From Phytophthora colocasiae (taxonomy: Eukaryota > Oomycota > Peronosporomycetes > Peronosporales > Peronosporaceae): 64,000 nt of DNA. The position numbers were made by a program, and so were the translations under genes. The stretch is taken from contig JAGKQI010000104.1 of assembly GCA_018806915.1 (NCBI GenBank), forward strand, positions 124,001 through 188,000, in the 5' to 3' direction. Shown here one piece after another: positions 25,237 to 35,137 of this stretch. The notes below the pieces were generated by a model. The model saw nothing but the letters and a program-made list of their open reading frames with translations. It ran no database searches and was not told where the DNA came from. The number at the start of each line of letters is the position of its first letter. The stretch's first letter is position 1.

Positions 25237-25986
25237 ATGGCGGCTGTCGAGAGATCGAGTGCCCGCTATTCCAAAATGATGCCTTCCTACTCCGGCAGTG
25301 TGTCCGAGGAAGACGACCCCAGCCTCTCTGCTGAAGATGAGGAGGTGGATGAGACGTTCCTAGCGCTACAGAAGCTGCTGAAGGCTCTTAACCGCACCAA
25401 CCGCGGCAGTGTCAGCAGCAACAATGGCAGTTTCTTGGGAGGAGGTATCAGCAACAGCGCACAAGTGGTCCCTGTCAATAATGACAGCTCAAACCAGCAG
25501 CGTTTGTCACGAGAAGAGATGCTCGAGAGCCGACGACAAGAGCGCGACCGCTTCCGTCGCTCACTCTTTGCCAAGAATACCAACCCTCACCACACACGCC
25601 GCCGCCGCACGTGCCCGGCTTACTACTGCTCTGAAGAGGAAGAGGAGGAGGAGGTCTCTGTGCCTTCCGTTGAGAGCACCATCTCGAACAGGTTCATGAA
25701 TGGATCCTTCTCCAACCTCAATGTGCACGTCATCTCCCGTGATCGATGGTCGACTGAAGACCGCGTCATAGAGCGCCTTCCGATTGTTATGCTTCCCAAA
25801 AGCGGCAAGGTCTCCATCCCCACTGACAATGAGAAGATCGATGTTGTGCAGACGGACGAGTTCATTGACTTGCGCGAGAAATTGATTGAGAGCATTCCAG
25901 AAGGAGCTTCAACGTTGCACTACCTTACGCCGCCACGCTCTACCTGGTACATGCAGATGCACAACTTCGAGGAGCTCAAGTGCTAG
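25237..25986 (+). CDS. Unknown 249-aa acidic/serine-rich protein
   Basis: A single-exon frame of 249 codons. I do not recognise the family. The N-terminal part is rich in Ser and acidic residues (SEEDDPSLSAEDEEVDE), followed by a short helix (LALQKLLKALNR), an Asn/Ser/Gly-rich stretch, a basic segment (SRRQERDRFRRSLF, then RRRR before a Cys), a run of seven glutamates near 135-141, and a more ordered C-terminal half with several Trp and Pro residues. There is no signal peptide or membrane span. Acidic and basic clusters like these are common in nuclear regulatory proteins, but that is only a guess. The length and biased composition, and the lack of a competing frame, support real coding. Confidence 0.6.
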   Translation: MAAVERSSARYSKMMPSYSGSVSEEDDPSLSAEDEEVDETFLALQKLLKALNRTNRGSVSSNNGSFLGGGISNSAQVVPVNNDSSNQQRLSREEMLESRRQERDRFRRSLFAKNTNPHHTRRRRTCPAYYCSEEEEEEEVSVPSVESTISNRFMNGSFSNLNVHVISRDRWSTEDRVIERLPIVMLPKSGKVSIPTDNEKIDVVQTDEFIDLREKLIESIPEGASTLHYLTPPRSTWYMQMHNFEELKC

Positions 25987-26212
25987 ACGCGTCAAACAAC
26001 ATGAAGGAAGAGAAGCAACGGCAGAAGCAAAGGGGAAATGCGTGCTGCTGGAGGCAGAGGAAAAGCGAAGGAGAAGCTTTCTATCCACTGCTGTGCCTTT
26101 AAAAGGATAATGTATTCTTATTTATAAACTATTGGCGAAGCAGGCAAACCAACAATTTTACGAAGATGTAGTATATTTCGACCCAGCAGCGCTTGCTGGT
26201 TGTCTACATAGT

Positions 26213-27307
26213 CTACAGCTCGTCGTCGCTCGGTGCCAGTCCGGCGCGGTATTTCTCGTAAGTAACGAAAAATACAACACACCAAGGCGCCTTTCGCATC
26301 CAGTTCGGAATAAAACCCTTGTAGAAGGCACTTGCACCGCCCTCCTGGAACGTTTTCCGCACGCAATCCATCATGCCCTTGTAGTGGAGCCCCTTGCCAC
26401 TAGCGTCGGTCGGCTGGCTCATAAGACGCGTCTTCACCACGTCAATCCTGTTATTGCATCGCAACTTCAGTCAGTCACAACACCTTCGTCATTCAACAAA
26501 ATCAAAACTACGTACGGATTCGAAGCTGCAGCCCCGGCGAAACCAGCCACACAGCTGGCTCCAGTATGGGCAACCACACCTTCCTTGAGCAGGCCAGACG
26601 AGATCAACAGCTCCTTACTGTGGTCGTACGTGCCCAGTTCAGCAGCGTTCACGATGAAGCCACGCTGAATATTGGGCGGCATACCACGCAGGAACCCGCG
26701 GAATCCCTCCCGTTGGTAGATCATGGTGAAGGCGTCTCCAATACCACGGTAAAGCTTGCCCGAGCGGTCTGCCTGCATACGCACCTTGATGACATCCACA
26801 CTGCAACAACAATCCAAGCATTAGTCAACCAGTTCTACATCAAGAAGAGCTGTCAACGTACGGATTAGCAATGCTGATACCAATGGCACCAGCGCAACCG
26901 CCAGCCAGGAACTTGTTGACGAAGGGCACTTCGCCATTAACGCCTTGAGCTGCATTGGCCCCAAAGAAATTGCGTAACGGTTCATAGAGCACCATGCAGA
27001 TGCTCGTGTACGACACTTGACGCAGTAGCGCGGGTGTGGCTCCGTTCCAGAGAGCGCCGGGGCCCTCCTGCTTGATCATGGTCTGCGCTGCGTGAACCAT
27101 GCCGTTGTAGTGCACCGCCGGCTTGCCACCTGCCGTGGGGCCTGAACGCTGCGCCTGCAGACGCACCTTGGTGATGTCAATGGGTAACGTCAAGAGCTCG
27201 GCAGTGGCCGACGCCGCACCACCAGCGAGGAAGCGCGTCCACTGCGGCTCGATCACCGTCTTCACCTGGAGCGGGGCCTCCTCCTTCACACCTGCTTGAG
27301 TCGCCAT
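26213..27307 (-). CDS. Mitochondrial carrier (SLC25), UCP/dicarboxylate-carrier-like
   Basis: Three exons on the minus strand, 27307-26862, 26800-26516 and 26447-26213, give 321 aa, the usual carrier size. The three ~100-residue repeats each carry the carrier motif: PIDITKVR, P-VDVIKVR and P-IDVVKTR, each followed later by the second-helix motif (G-x-LWNG / GFLRG / AFYKG). Sequence around the motifs resembles the uncoupling-protein, oxoglutarate and dicarboxylate branch (SLC25A14/A30-like), so the likely job is exchange of small organic anions across the inner mitochondrial membrane. The exact substrate cannot be read from sequence. Both introns fall at the same place in repeats 2 and 3, inside the Pro codon of the signature. 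An acceptor-like TATTGCAG just upstream of the ATG suggests an intron in the 5' leader. Confidence 0.9.
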
Positions 27308-27918
27308 CGTCTGCAATAATGGGGATAGTGTCGGGCAAAGTGATGCTATTAAAGGCTTGTAGAGACTCGTGCGATGGAGGAGGCTGCGAATCCGAGAATG
27401 AACTGACGTAAACCCTCAATTTTGATCCAAAGGGGAGGTGGTCACGGCTGCTCAGCAGGCACATCAGGCTGCTGGTTCTTGACCGTCTTTGTGCAGGCGA
27501 CCACCAACACGATGGCCAGCAGCGAAATGGGCTTGGCTCTGTTGCCGCATCTGCTTGCGAAATTTGCACTTCGGATCATGCCGCGACGCGAGATTCATGC
27601 AGGGTCATGCATGGCGGACACTTCGCTAAATGCACCGGGTACATGTACTACACGAGATCATCTCGATGGTGTTCGCCGTGGAGGCTGCATTCCGTTTAAC
27701 CAACCTGATACTGTACACAGTCCGCCGTACAGTGCGTGATACAGTGTACATGTACAGACCGAATCGTGGCTGTTGTCTCGAAAGATAGCCGCCAAGTTTT
27801 ATTAGCAGCTCTCTGATTGGGCCATGGGCGCATGAAAAGCGCACCCATGAACCTCATGCCTAAGCGGCATCAGCAACTACGCGTGGTCTCACTCTCCCTT
27901 TCGCCACCCAAGGCTTAG
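27308..27918. other. Intergenic region between divergent carrier and GIY-YIG-like genes
   Basis: It contains the 5' leader of the carrier gene (minus strand) and the upstream region of the gene starting at 27919. A cluster of related short repeats built on GATACTGTACAC, GTACAGTG and GTGATACAGTGTACATG lies at about 27710-27755 and can pair with itself. No protein with recognisable features was found. Confidence 0.4.
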
Positions 27919-28791
27919 ATGGACTACACCCAGACCATGACCCCCATGGAATTTGGCGAGTGGGGGAACGCTCGTCCCATGGTCCCGCATGATACTTTAA
28001 GATTTTACGAGAAGATTTTCCCGGAAGTACACTTCCATGAGGGAGCTCCTTTCGTCCCATGGACGTCTATTCTGAACAAAATACCGCACAATAGACCGCG
28101 AAGCCTGTCGAGTGTGGTTGCTCAGCACTTTCAAGGGGAACGACTACTCGTCGGTGAATTCGACGCCCATTTGTCTACTGAACATGTTGTCAAGTCTCAC
28201 ATTCATGAGACCACATACCTCAGGCTTGAGTATGCGTTAATCGACGATGAAATGCGCGTCTGCGTGGAAAGAATACATTCTGACTGGGGTGCGATTAGAA
28301 GGGTGGATAACCAGCGAGCAGTTTTTGAAGGACAACGCGATCCAAGTCTGCTGTACGAACCCCAGTCAACACCAGGTGTGTACGTAATACAATGTGGAAC
28401 TACGGAAGCCTTCACAGGATTGCGCGATGGCCCGGTGATCGGTGGCAAAGCGTCGTACGTGTTGAAAATCGGGTGTTCAGACGACATTACGAGGAGTTTT
28501 GCGGAACAGGCAGCTCCTAATAGCGACTTCGCTGGTGTTATGGGGCGGGTGGAATTCTTGTTTGGCCTTGCAGTGGCTAGCAATGAAGTTACCAATGCAG
28601 AGGAAATGCTACATGGTAAGCTGACGCAGCTGGGCTTTGCGCGCCCTGTGGTGATTCAATTTCCGATACCAGATTGGGATGCGTACGAATGTAATGCTAT
28701 CTCGCTGCCTCTAGTGCACGATGTAGTTCGTAAGCTACGTTGCGTGGTCCCACCGCCACCTGCTCCCGACTCCACTGCCGAGCGACTTTGA
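27919..28791 (+). CDS. Unknown 290-aa protein with a possible GIY-YIG/T5orf172-like domain
   Basis: A single-exon protein of 290 aa. The N-terminal half (1-145) matches nothing I know. Residues 153-250 carry the order expected of a GIY-YIG nuclease fold of the T5orf172/MUG113 type: GVYVIQCG (153-160), LKIGCSDDI (182-190), an arginine at 192, and a glutamate at 228/229 followed by LH (NAEEMLHGKL), which is the usual position of the metal-binding glutamate. The spacer between GVY and KIG is longer than in classical GIY-YIG enzymes. If the fold is right, it could cut or only bind nucleic acid. A proline-rich tail (VVPPPPAP) ends the protein. The family call is an inference from motif order alone. 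Confidence 0.5.
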   Translation: MDYTQTMTPMEFGEWGNARPMVPHDTLRFYEKIFPEVHFHEGAPFVPWTSILNKIPHNRPRSLSSVVAQHFQGERLLVGEFDAHLSTEHVVKSHIHETTYLRLEYALIDDEMRVCVERIHSDWGAIRRVDNQRAVFEGQRDPSLLYEPQSTPGVYVIQCGTTEAFTGLRDGPVIGGKASYVLKIGCSDDITRSFAEQAAPNSDFAGVMGRVEFLFGLAVASNEVTNAEEMLHGKLTQLGFARPVVIQFPIPDWDAYECNAISLPLVHDVVRKLRCVVPPPPAPDSTAERL

Positions 28792-28877
28792 GGCAGCGAG
28801 ACTCTCTAACTCCAGGGCTGATTTCCGGCTCCAGGCCATCGTGAGTCACGATTCGTGACCACTGCCTCATGTACTGC

Positions 28878-28928
28878 GAGTATCAACCAAAGTCCGTCAT
28901 CTGAGTATCAACCACAAGTCCGTCATCT
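28878..28928. repeat. Imperfect 25/26-bp tandem duplication
   Basis: GAGTATCAACC(A)AAGTCCG... at 28878-28902 is repeated at 28903-28928 with one inserted base. It is a simple two-copy duplication in intergenic DNA. Confidence 0.85.
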
Positions 28929-28988
28929 GAGTTCCATACGAACTAGTATTAATACTACTACCTCCAGTACACAGGTCCATTGTGCATA

Positions 28989-29019
28989 CCGCATAACGGT
29001 TATGCGGTTATGATAACCG
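28989..29019. repeat. Two overlapping palindromes
   Basis: CCGCATAAC-G-GTTATGCGG (28989-29007) overlaps CGGTTAT-G-ATAACCG (29005-29019). Both have perfect arms around a single central base. A 12-base piece (CGGTTATGCGGT) recurs about 360 bp downstream, next to the first protease gene. They could be protein-binding operators or a small hairpin remnant. Confidence 0.6.
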
Positions 29020-29453
29020 ACTCATAGAGCATACCCCATGTACATGCGGACGTGGCTGTTTAGCAGGTGCATAGGATAGTACATGTGCAATTTGTAGCTA
29101 TGAGAAAGGAGTGCGTTTGTACTGCTTCGGACGAGATCCGGTGCCGCTCGTACGAGGCCTTCCTACAATCGCCATTGGCAAATTCGAAAAGGAAAAGGTA
29201 GACTGCTGCAACTGCGGGAGTGTGCGCTTTATCAGTTCTTCACTGCAATACAATCACTGAGTGTGCTTTATGAGAAATGGTAATGACTTGCAGAAATGTT
29301 TGATCTGATTGGCTTACGCTGAGTGTGCGTTAAGAGATATGCATGCTCTATGAGTTCGGTTATGCGGTACCGGTAATATGGGCCCCGGCACTAAAGTGCT
29401 TTTTTTCTAGTGTCCAACATCACAAAGAGACAGCAGATCTGCCTGCTCTGATC

Positions 29454-30995
29454 ATGCGTGTACCAGCGTTCCTCATCGCGCTCTTGGCGACCGCTGCTTC
29501 TTCTTCCGCTGCGCGCACTACAGGCCTCTCGCTTGGCACCTTCGTAGACTGTCCTGCTGTGCGTTCCGCTGAGTCCCGATGCCTCTGGGCGGGCGAGAAC
29601 GGCGAGGTCCTCGACTCGAAGAGTCTGCGAGATCTGATTGTTCAGCGCAGCCTCGTATCCTTCAGCGACCGTGAGCGCCTCACGCGCAACTTGCAGATGC
29701 ACATGAAGTACATCGAGGACGTGCACATGTACGCCAAGAGCGTGGGCCACGAGTTCTCGTACAACATGGGTGTAAATGAGCGTCACTTGACGTCATCTAC
29801 GACGCGTCGCCTCTCGCCCCAGCAACTTGTGGATCAGGAGGCCAAGTCAGCTCGCTCACGTCGCCTCAGATCCGAAGCTAGCGGCAGTACAGCCTCCACT
29901 ACCAACACGGTATCAAGCTCCGGCAGCTCCGAGTACTGGAACTGGTGCGACACGGACAACTCTTTCGGCTACAGTGTGTGCTCGTCCGTCAAGAGTCAGC
30001 AGAACTGCGGTAGTTGCTGGGCTTTTGCTGCCGCTGATGCCATTGAGACAGCAGTTGTCATCGCTGAGAATGCGTCGGCGGCTGTGTCTCTTTCGCCTCA
30101 ACAATTCCTGAGCTGTAGTACGCTGGAAACAACACAAACCTTTGACTATTGCTGGGCGTCCGACACCGGCGTGAGTGGTGCAACGTGGATGGAGTCGGAG
30201 ATCAAGTGGGAGTCCCAGAATGATGGCTGCAATGGTGGTATGACTCACGGCGCTTTCATCGATGCAGCACAGAACTCGTGGGGGCTGGTGACGGAGCTCA
30301 CGATGCCGTACGATGACTCCGGATCAGGAAGCACGACTTCAAACAACGAGTCATCTGCGTGCACTGTAAGTGCCAATGAGACGGCTGCCAGCATTACGGG
30401 TTGGGAGCAGGTTGTCGGCTCGGATTGCACAGCGTCGAGCAACTGCACGACCTTGCTCCGCACTGCGCTGGAGAAGCAGCCAATTGCTGTGGCTATCAAC
30501 TCGGAAGACCCATTCGGTGACTACGCCGGTGGCTTCTATAGTTGCCCGAACGATGGCGTTCTGTCTTCAAAAAACGACGTCAACCATGCTCTAGTGCTCG
30601 TCGGCTACGGCACTGATGCGACGGAGGGTGACTACTGGATCCTCAAGAACTCGTACGGTAGCTCGTGGGGCGCGAGTGGCTTCATGAAGTTGGTAGCAGA
30701 CTCCAAGGTGAACTGTGGCCTGGACATCTTCCCCGTTATTCCTACGGGCGCTTCGGCTGGTGTTGCAGCTAAAACAAGTGTTGACAGCGGCGGCGACAAG
30801 CTCTTCGTAGGCCTGAGCCCCACAGCTTGGATCGTTGTTGCAGCAGTGACAACTATTTTCACAATCGTGATGACTGCTGTCGGCATGTTGATTTCGCAGC
30901 GAAGGCTCAAGACGATCAGGAAGAAGAACTCGGCCACGTACCGTGCTCCGGTGAACGCTCAGCAAACAGCAGTGCAGCAGACTGCAGCGCAATAG
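29454..30995 (+). CDS. Papain-like cysteine protease 1 (C1A), membrane-anchored
   Basis: A 513-aa intronless gene, first of four tandem paralogues. The ATG at 29454 opens a clear signal peptide (LIALLATAASSSA); a longer upstream frame lacks one. The propeptide has the paralogue motifs CLWAGENGE and GHEFSYNMGVNERHL. The mature C1A domain carries the oxyanion Gln and catalytic Cys in QQNCGSCWAF (C188), His in NHALVLVGYG (H378) and Asn in ILKNSYGSSWG (N399), so it should be active. A Ser/Thr/Asn-rich segment interrupts the domain (nt ~30320-30400). A single membrane span (~458-481) and a short basic tail end the protein. C1A proteases digest proteins in lysosomes or outside the cell; with a membrane anchor, this one probably faces the vacuole lumen or the cell exterior. 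It has no intron where copies 2 and 3 have one. Confidence 0.93.
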   Translation: MRVPAFLIALLATAASSSAARTTGLSLGTFVDCPAVRSAESRCLWAGENGEVLDSKSLRDLIVQRSLVSFSDRERLTRNLQMHMKYIEDVHMYAKSVGHEFSYNMGVNERHLTSSTTRRLSPQQLVDQEAKSARSRRLRSEASGSTASTTNTVSSSGSSEYWNWCDTDNSFGYSVCSSVKSQQNCGSCWAFAAADAIETAVVIAENASAAVSLSPQQFLSCSTLETTQTFDYCWASDTGVSGATWMESEIKWESQNDGCNGGMTHGAFIDAAQNSWGLVTELTMPYDDSGSGSTTSNNESSACTVSANETAASITGWEQVVGSDCTASSNCTTLLRTALEKQPIAVAINSEDPFGDYAGGFYSCPNDGVLSSKNDVNHALVLVGYGTDATEGDYWILKNSYGSSWGASGFMKLVADSKVNCGLDIFPVIPTGASAGVAAKTSVDSGGDKLFVGLSPTAWIVVAAVTTIFTIVMTAVGMLISQRRLKTIRKKNSATYRAPVNAQQTAVQQTAAQ

Positions 30996-31267
30996 GCTCG
31001 TAACTTGCTGGTACTGTAGCAGGATTTTGTAGCTTCATACTTGAGTCAAACACTAAGAGCACACCAATGTTGAGCAGCGTACCGTACATATCTCAAACCA
31101 TGCCAGCTCACCAAGGCGGCAAACCCCGTTCTTCTCTTCTCGCGACTTGTAGGTACAATTCTGTCCACTGATAGGTTTACGGTTGGACTCGTTCCAGCCC
31201 ATTCTCTGTCGTAAACTTGGAGGTCAAGTTTCTCATATCAATATCTGCCAGCTCCAGGGGAATCGAG

Positions 31268-32815
31268 ATGTTGCACGCTTTGGTAACGTTCACTGCGGTC
31301 GTAGGAGTCTTGGGCGCCGCTGACACTGTCAGAACCACAGACCGGTCTCTAGGTAGACTCGTGAGATGTCCTTCAGCGGATTCTGGGTGCCTTTGGGCTG
31401 GCGAAAATGGTGATGTGGTTGATTCCCATGTGATGCGTGAACTTTTTATCCAGCTGAACAATGTTGGCACGAGCAACGAAGAAACATACAGACGCAACCT
31501 GCAGACACACATGACGTACATTGAAGGTGTGAAATTGAGCTCGGATGATATACGTGCGTGAACAGGATATTAACTTACCTGTGATGTTGCTGTAGCGGTG
31601 AACAAATACGCGAAGACACTTGGTCACGAGTTTTCATATCACATGGGAGTGAACGAACGTCAGTTAGCTGCACCTTTGAATCAAAAGCTTCGGCCGGAAG
31701 AGTTTGTGGACCAGGAAGTGCTCTCCGCCCGCTTTCGCCGACTAGAAACCCAAGCGACCAACTCCAGTTCTTCAGGCAGCTCAACATACTGGAACTGGTG
31801 CGACGCAGAGAACTCGTTGGGCCACAGTGCGTGCTCATCTGTCAAAAGCCAAAAGAGTTGTGGAAGTTGTTGGTCATTCGCTGCTGCAGACGCCATCGAG
31901 ACTGCCGTAGTCATTGCAGAGAACGCGTCAGCTGCTGTAGCGTTGTCGCCGCAGCAATTCCTCACCTGTAGCACCTTGGAGATGACGAAAACGTTCGATT
32001 ACTGTTGGGCCTCGGACAATGGTGTGGACGGAGCTACATGGATGCAGTCTGAGATCAAGTGGGAGTCGCAGAACAGTGGTTGCAACGGTGGCATGACCCA
32101 CGCAGCATTCCAAGACGCTGCTCAGAATGGCTGGGGGCTTGTCACAGAGCTCACGATGCCTTACGACGACGACTCCAGTTCTGGAAGCTCTTCAGCGTCG
32201 AACACTTCGTCCGTGTGCTCGAGTAATTCAAACAACTCGGCGGCAAGTATTTCTGGCTGGGAGCAGATCGTTGGCGCGGACTGCTCCACTTCCAGTAATT
32301 GCACGACATTACTCCGATCAGCAGTGGAACAACAGCCTATTGCTGCAGCAATCACTTCGAACGGCGGCTTTAGTTCGTACGCTGGCGGGTTTTACTCTTG
32401 TCCGAACAACGGCGTTCTGTCGTCCAAGAACGATCTAAATCACGCGATTTTGCTTGTGGGCTACGGTACCGACTCGTCCGTCGGAGACTATTGGATCCTT
32501 AAGAACTCGTACGGCAGTTCCTGGGGCGATAGCGGCTTCATGAAGTTGATAGCGGATTCGAAGGTCAACTGCGGCTTGAACGTGTTCCCAGTTATTCCCA
32601 CTGGTGCGAAGGCTGGCGCACAGGCAGCAACTAGCATTGACAGTGGTGGTGACAAGATCTTTGTAGGATTGAGCCCTACAGCGTGGATCATTGTGGCGGC
32701 GGCTGCTACCGTCTTCACAATTGCGACCACAGCTTTGGGCGTGTTCGTTTCGTACCGGAAACTCAAGAAACTGCGCAAGAATAACTTGGCCTCATTCGTG
32801 CTGACACCTCGGTGA
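31268..32815 (+). CDS. Papain-like cysteine protease 2 (C1A), membrane-anchored
   Basis: Two exons, 31268-31526 and 31596-32815, give 492 aa. The 69-bp intron (phase 1) interrupts the propeptide just after MTYIE. The protein has a signal peptide (ALVTFTAVVGVLGAA), the CLWAGENGD propeptide motif, the catalytic set QKSCGSCWSF, NHAILLVGYG and ILKNSYGSSWG, a Ser/Asn-rich insertion, and a C-terminal membrane span (AWIIVAAAATVFTIATTALGVFV) followed by basic residues. Very similar to its neighbours, so it arose by tandem duplication. The start ATG at 31268 was preferred to an earlier in-frame one at 31217 because the signal peptide begins there. Confidence 0.92.
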
Positions 32816-33125
32816 AGCTCTCCAGTTACACCTTTCATCTTTGGGTATCAATAAAATCACATTACACGTACATGAACTCTACTGTTCTTCCTCCTCACGT
32901 GGTGCTTTTACGACTGACCCTGAAAGTCTCTAGAGATTTTGTTGCCAAGAGCAAAACTCCAGTTCACAGTGCCGCTGAAATAACGCCACTGGCAATGACA
33001 GTCCACCCTTCAACACACATCGCCAAGCTTTTCTCACAACCACCTGGCCAGCCTTTACGAACGGCGAACGGAATTGCGTTGGGAAAACACCCACAACCCG
33101 ATTTACCGCGAAGAGCTCACGCGTC

Positions 33126-34702
33126 ATGCAGCTTCGAGTCATCGTCCTCGCTCTCTCGGCGGTACATGGCAGTGTTGCCGTGCAGACTACGGACAGATCA
33201 CTGGGAACTCTTGTCGGGTGCCCTGCAGTTCGAACAGCAGAATCGCCGTGCCTATGGGCCGGAGAGAATGGCGAGGTCGTCAATTCGCGTGCCTTGCGCG
33301 AGCTCTTCATGGAGCGCCACTACGTCGCCCACAGCGATAGAGAGGAGTACGGACGCAACTTACAGGAGCACATGACCTACATCGAAGGTGAGAGCGATAA
33401 GGCATTTATAGGTTTAGAAACGATGTACTAACGGGGTTTGTTACGACAGACGTGAACATGTACGCAAGACAAGTTGGACACGAATTTTCGTATCACATGG
33501 GTGTGAACGAGCGCCATTTGACGTCGTCTTCTATCCGTGAAGCGTCACCTGACGAGTTTGTGGACCAAGAAGTCGTCTCTGCGCACACTCGCCGTCTACA
33601 GACAGCGAACAGTACCAACAGCAGTACGATTTCGAGTTCAGGAAGCTCGGAATACTGGAACTGGTGCGACAAAGACAATTCAGTGGGGCACACAGTGTGC
33701 TCTCCCGTGAAAAGCCAAAAGAGCTGTGGAAGTTGCTGGTCTTTCGTCGCTGCGGACGCCATCGAGACTGCCGTTGTGATCGCAACAAATGCAACTGCAG
33801 CCGTGTCCTTGTCTCCTCAGCAGTTCCTTACATGCAGCTCATTGCAGACTACTCAGACGTTTGAATACTGCTGGGCTACGGACACTGGAGTGGACGGAGC
33901 TAGTTGGATGCAGTCGGAGATCAAGTGGGAGTCGCAAAACGACGGGTGCAATGGTGGCATGACCCATGGCGCCTTCATGGATGCAGCTCAGAATGGCTGG
34001 GGGCTTGTCACGGAGCTCACCATGCCCTACGACGACTCTAGCTCCGGAAGTTCATCGTCTACGAACTCGTCCTCTGTCTGTACCGTAAGTGCGGATAAAG
34101 CTGCCGCTAGTATCACTGGTTGGGAACAGATCGTAGGTGGTGACTGTACTGCCTCCAAGAATTGCACAACACTACTTCGATCGGCTCTGGAGAAGCAGCC
34201 CATTGCAGTTGCTATCACTTCCAATGGTGGCTTTGGAGAATATGCTGGTGGCTTTTACAACTGCCCGAACAACGGCGTCATGGCGTCCAAGAACGATCTG
34301 AATCACGCTTTGTTGCTTGTGGGCTACGGCACTGACTCGTCCGTTGGTGACTACTGGATCCTCAAGAATTCGTACGGCAGCTCATGGGGTGACAGTGGCT
34401 TTTTGAAGCTAGTGGCCGACTCGAAGATCAACTGCGGCTTGAATGTTTTCCCGGTTATTCCCACCGGTGCGAAGGCCGGTGCCCAGGCCAGTACGGCTGT
34501 AGATAGCGGCGGTGATAAGGTCTTCGTGGGACTGAGCCCAACGGGTTGGATAGGTGTCGCTGCGGCAACGACGATTTTCACACTGGTCACGACTGCAATT
34601 GGTATCGGCGTCTCGCAACGGAAGATCAAGGTGATCCGCAAGCAGAACTCCGCCATGTACGGCGGGCAAGCAGCCATGAATGCACAGAACGGGGGGCATT
34701 AG
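33126..34702 (+). CDS. Papain-like cysteine protease 3 (C1A), membrane-anchored
   Basis: Two exons, 33126-33387 and 33450-34702, give 504 aa. The 62-bp intron sits at exactly the same place and phase as in the preceding paralogue (after MTYIE). Signal peptide (VIVLALSAVHGSVAV), propeptide motif CLWAGENGE, catalytic Cys in QKSCGSCWSF, His in NHALLLVGYG, Asn in ILKNSYGSSWG, and a C-terminal span (GWIGVAAATTIFTLVTTAIGIGV) with a basic tail are all present. Several Asn-x-Ser/Thr sites in the Ser-rich loops suggest glycosylation. Function should be as for the neighbours: endopeptidase at the vacuolar or surface membrane. Confidence 0.92.
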
Positions 34703-35137
34703 GACGTTGCAACGTCAAGTGTATTGTGTGAATAAATATCGCCCCGACTGTAGAAATCGAGCCGGAACAGTTTTGCACCCTATTCCAACGTACTGAGAAT
34801 CCAGACACTACATGTAGACGTAGCTGTGCGTGCAACATTGCGGGTAATTGCATCCCATGCGTGGGATCCTTCCGCCAAGTGCCCGACATCCCCACACCAG
34901 ACGCCATGTAGATTGAAAGCAGTGCCGGCAACAATTGTTGCTGGCTGCAAGCTTCACCAAGTTTGAAACAGTCGGTTGGGCTGACTCACGATATCTTGTA
35001 TTTTGTATGATCGAACTGCAATCGAACGAATTTGGCAGCACATTCGCATTTGCCGTAGTCCAGCGGCCATTTCCGGCTTCTCCTGGGCAGTCCCCAAGCG
35101 CCTCTGAAAACTGCTGGTGGGTCAATTTAGACGGACC
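34703..35137. other. Spacer between protease genes 3 and 4
   Basis: The 435-bp spacer holds a likely polyadenylation signal (AATAAA at about 34731) for protease 3 and the promoter of protease 4. No other gene was recognised. Confidence 0.5.

Larger units (their letters stand above)
28792..29453. other. Intergenic region rich in small repeats upstream of the protease cluster
   Basis: No gene is supported. The region holds a 25-bp tandem duplication (28878-28928), two overlapping palindromes (28989-29019), and a 12-mer of the second palindrome (CGGTTATGCGGT) that recurs at about 29358-29369, shortly before the start codon of the first cysteine protease. These may belong to the promoter of that gene. 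Confidence 0.4.
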
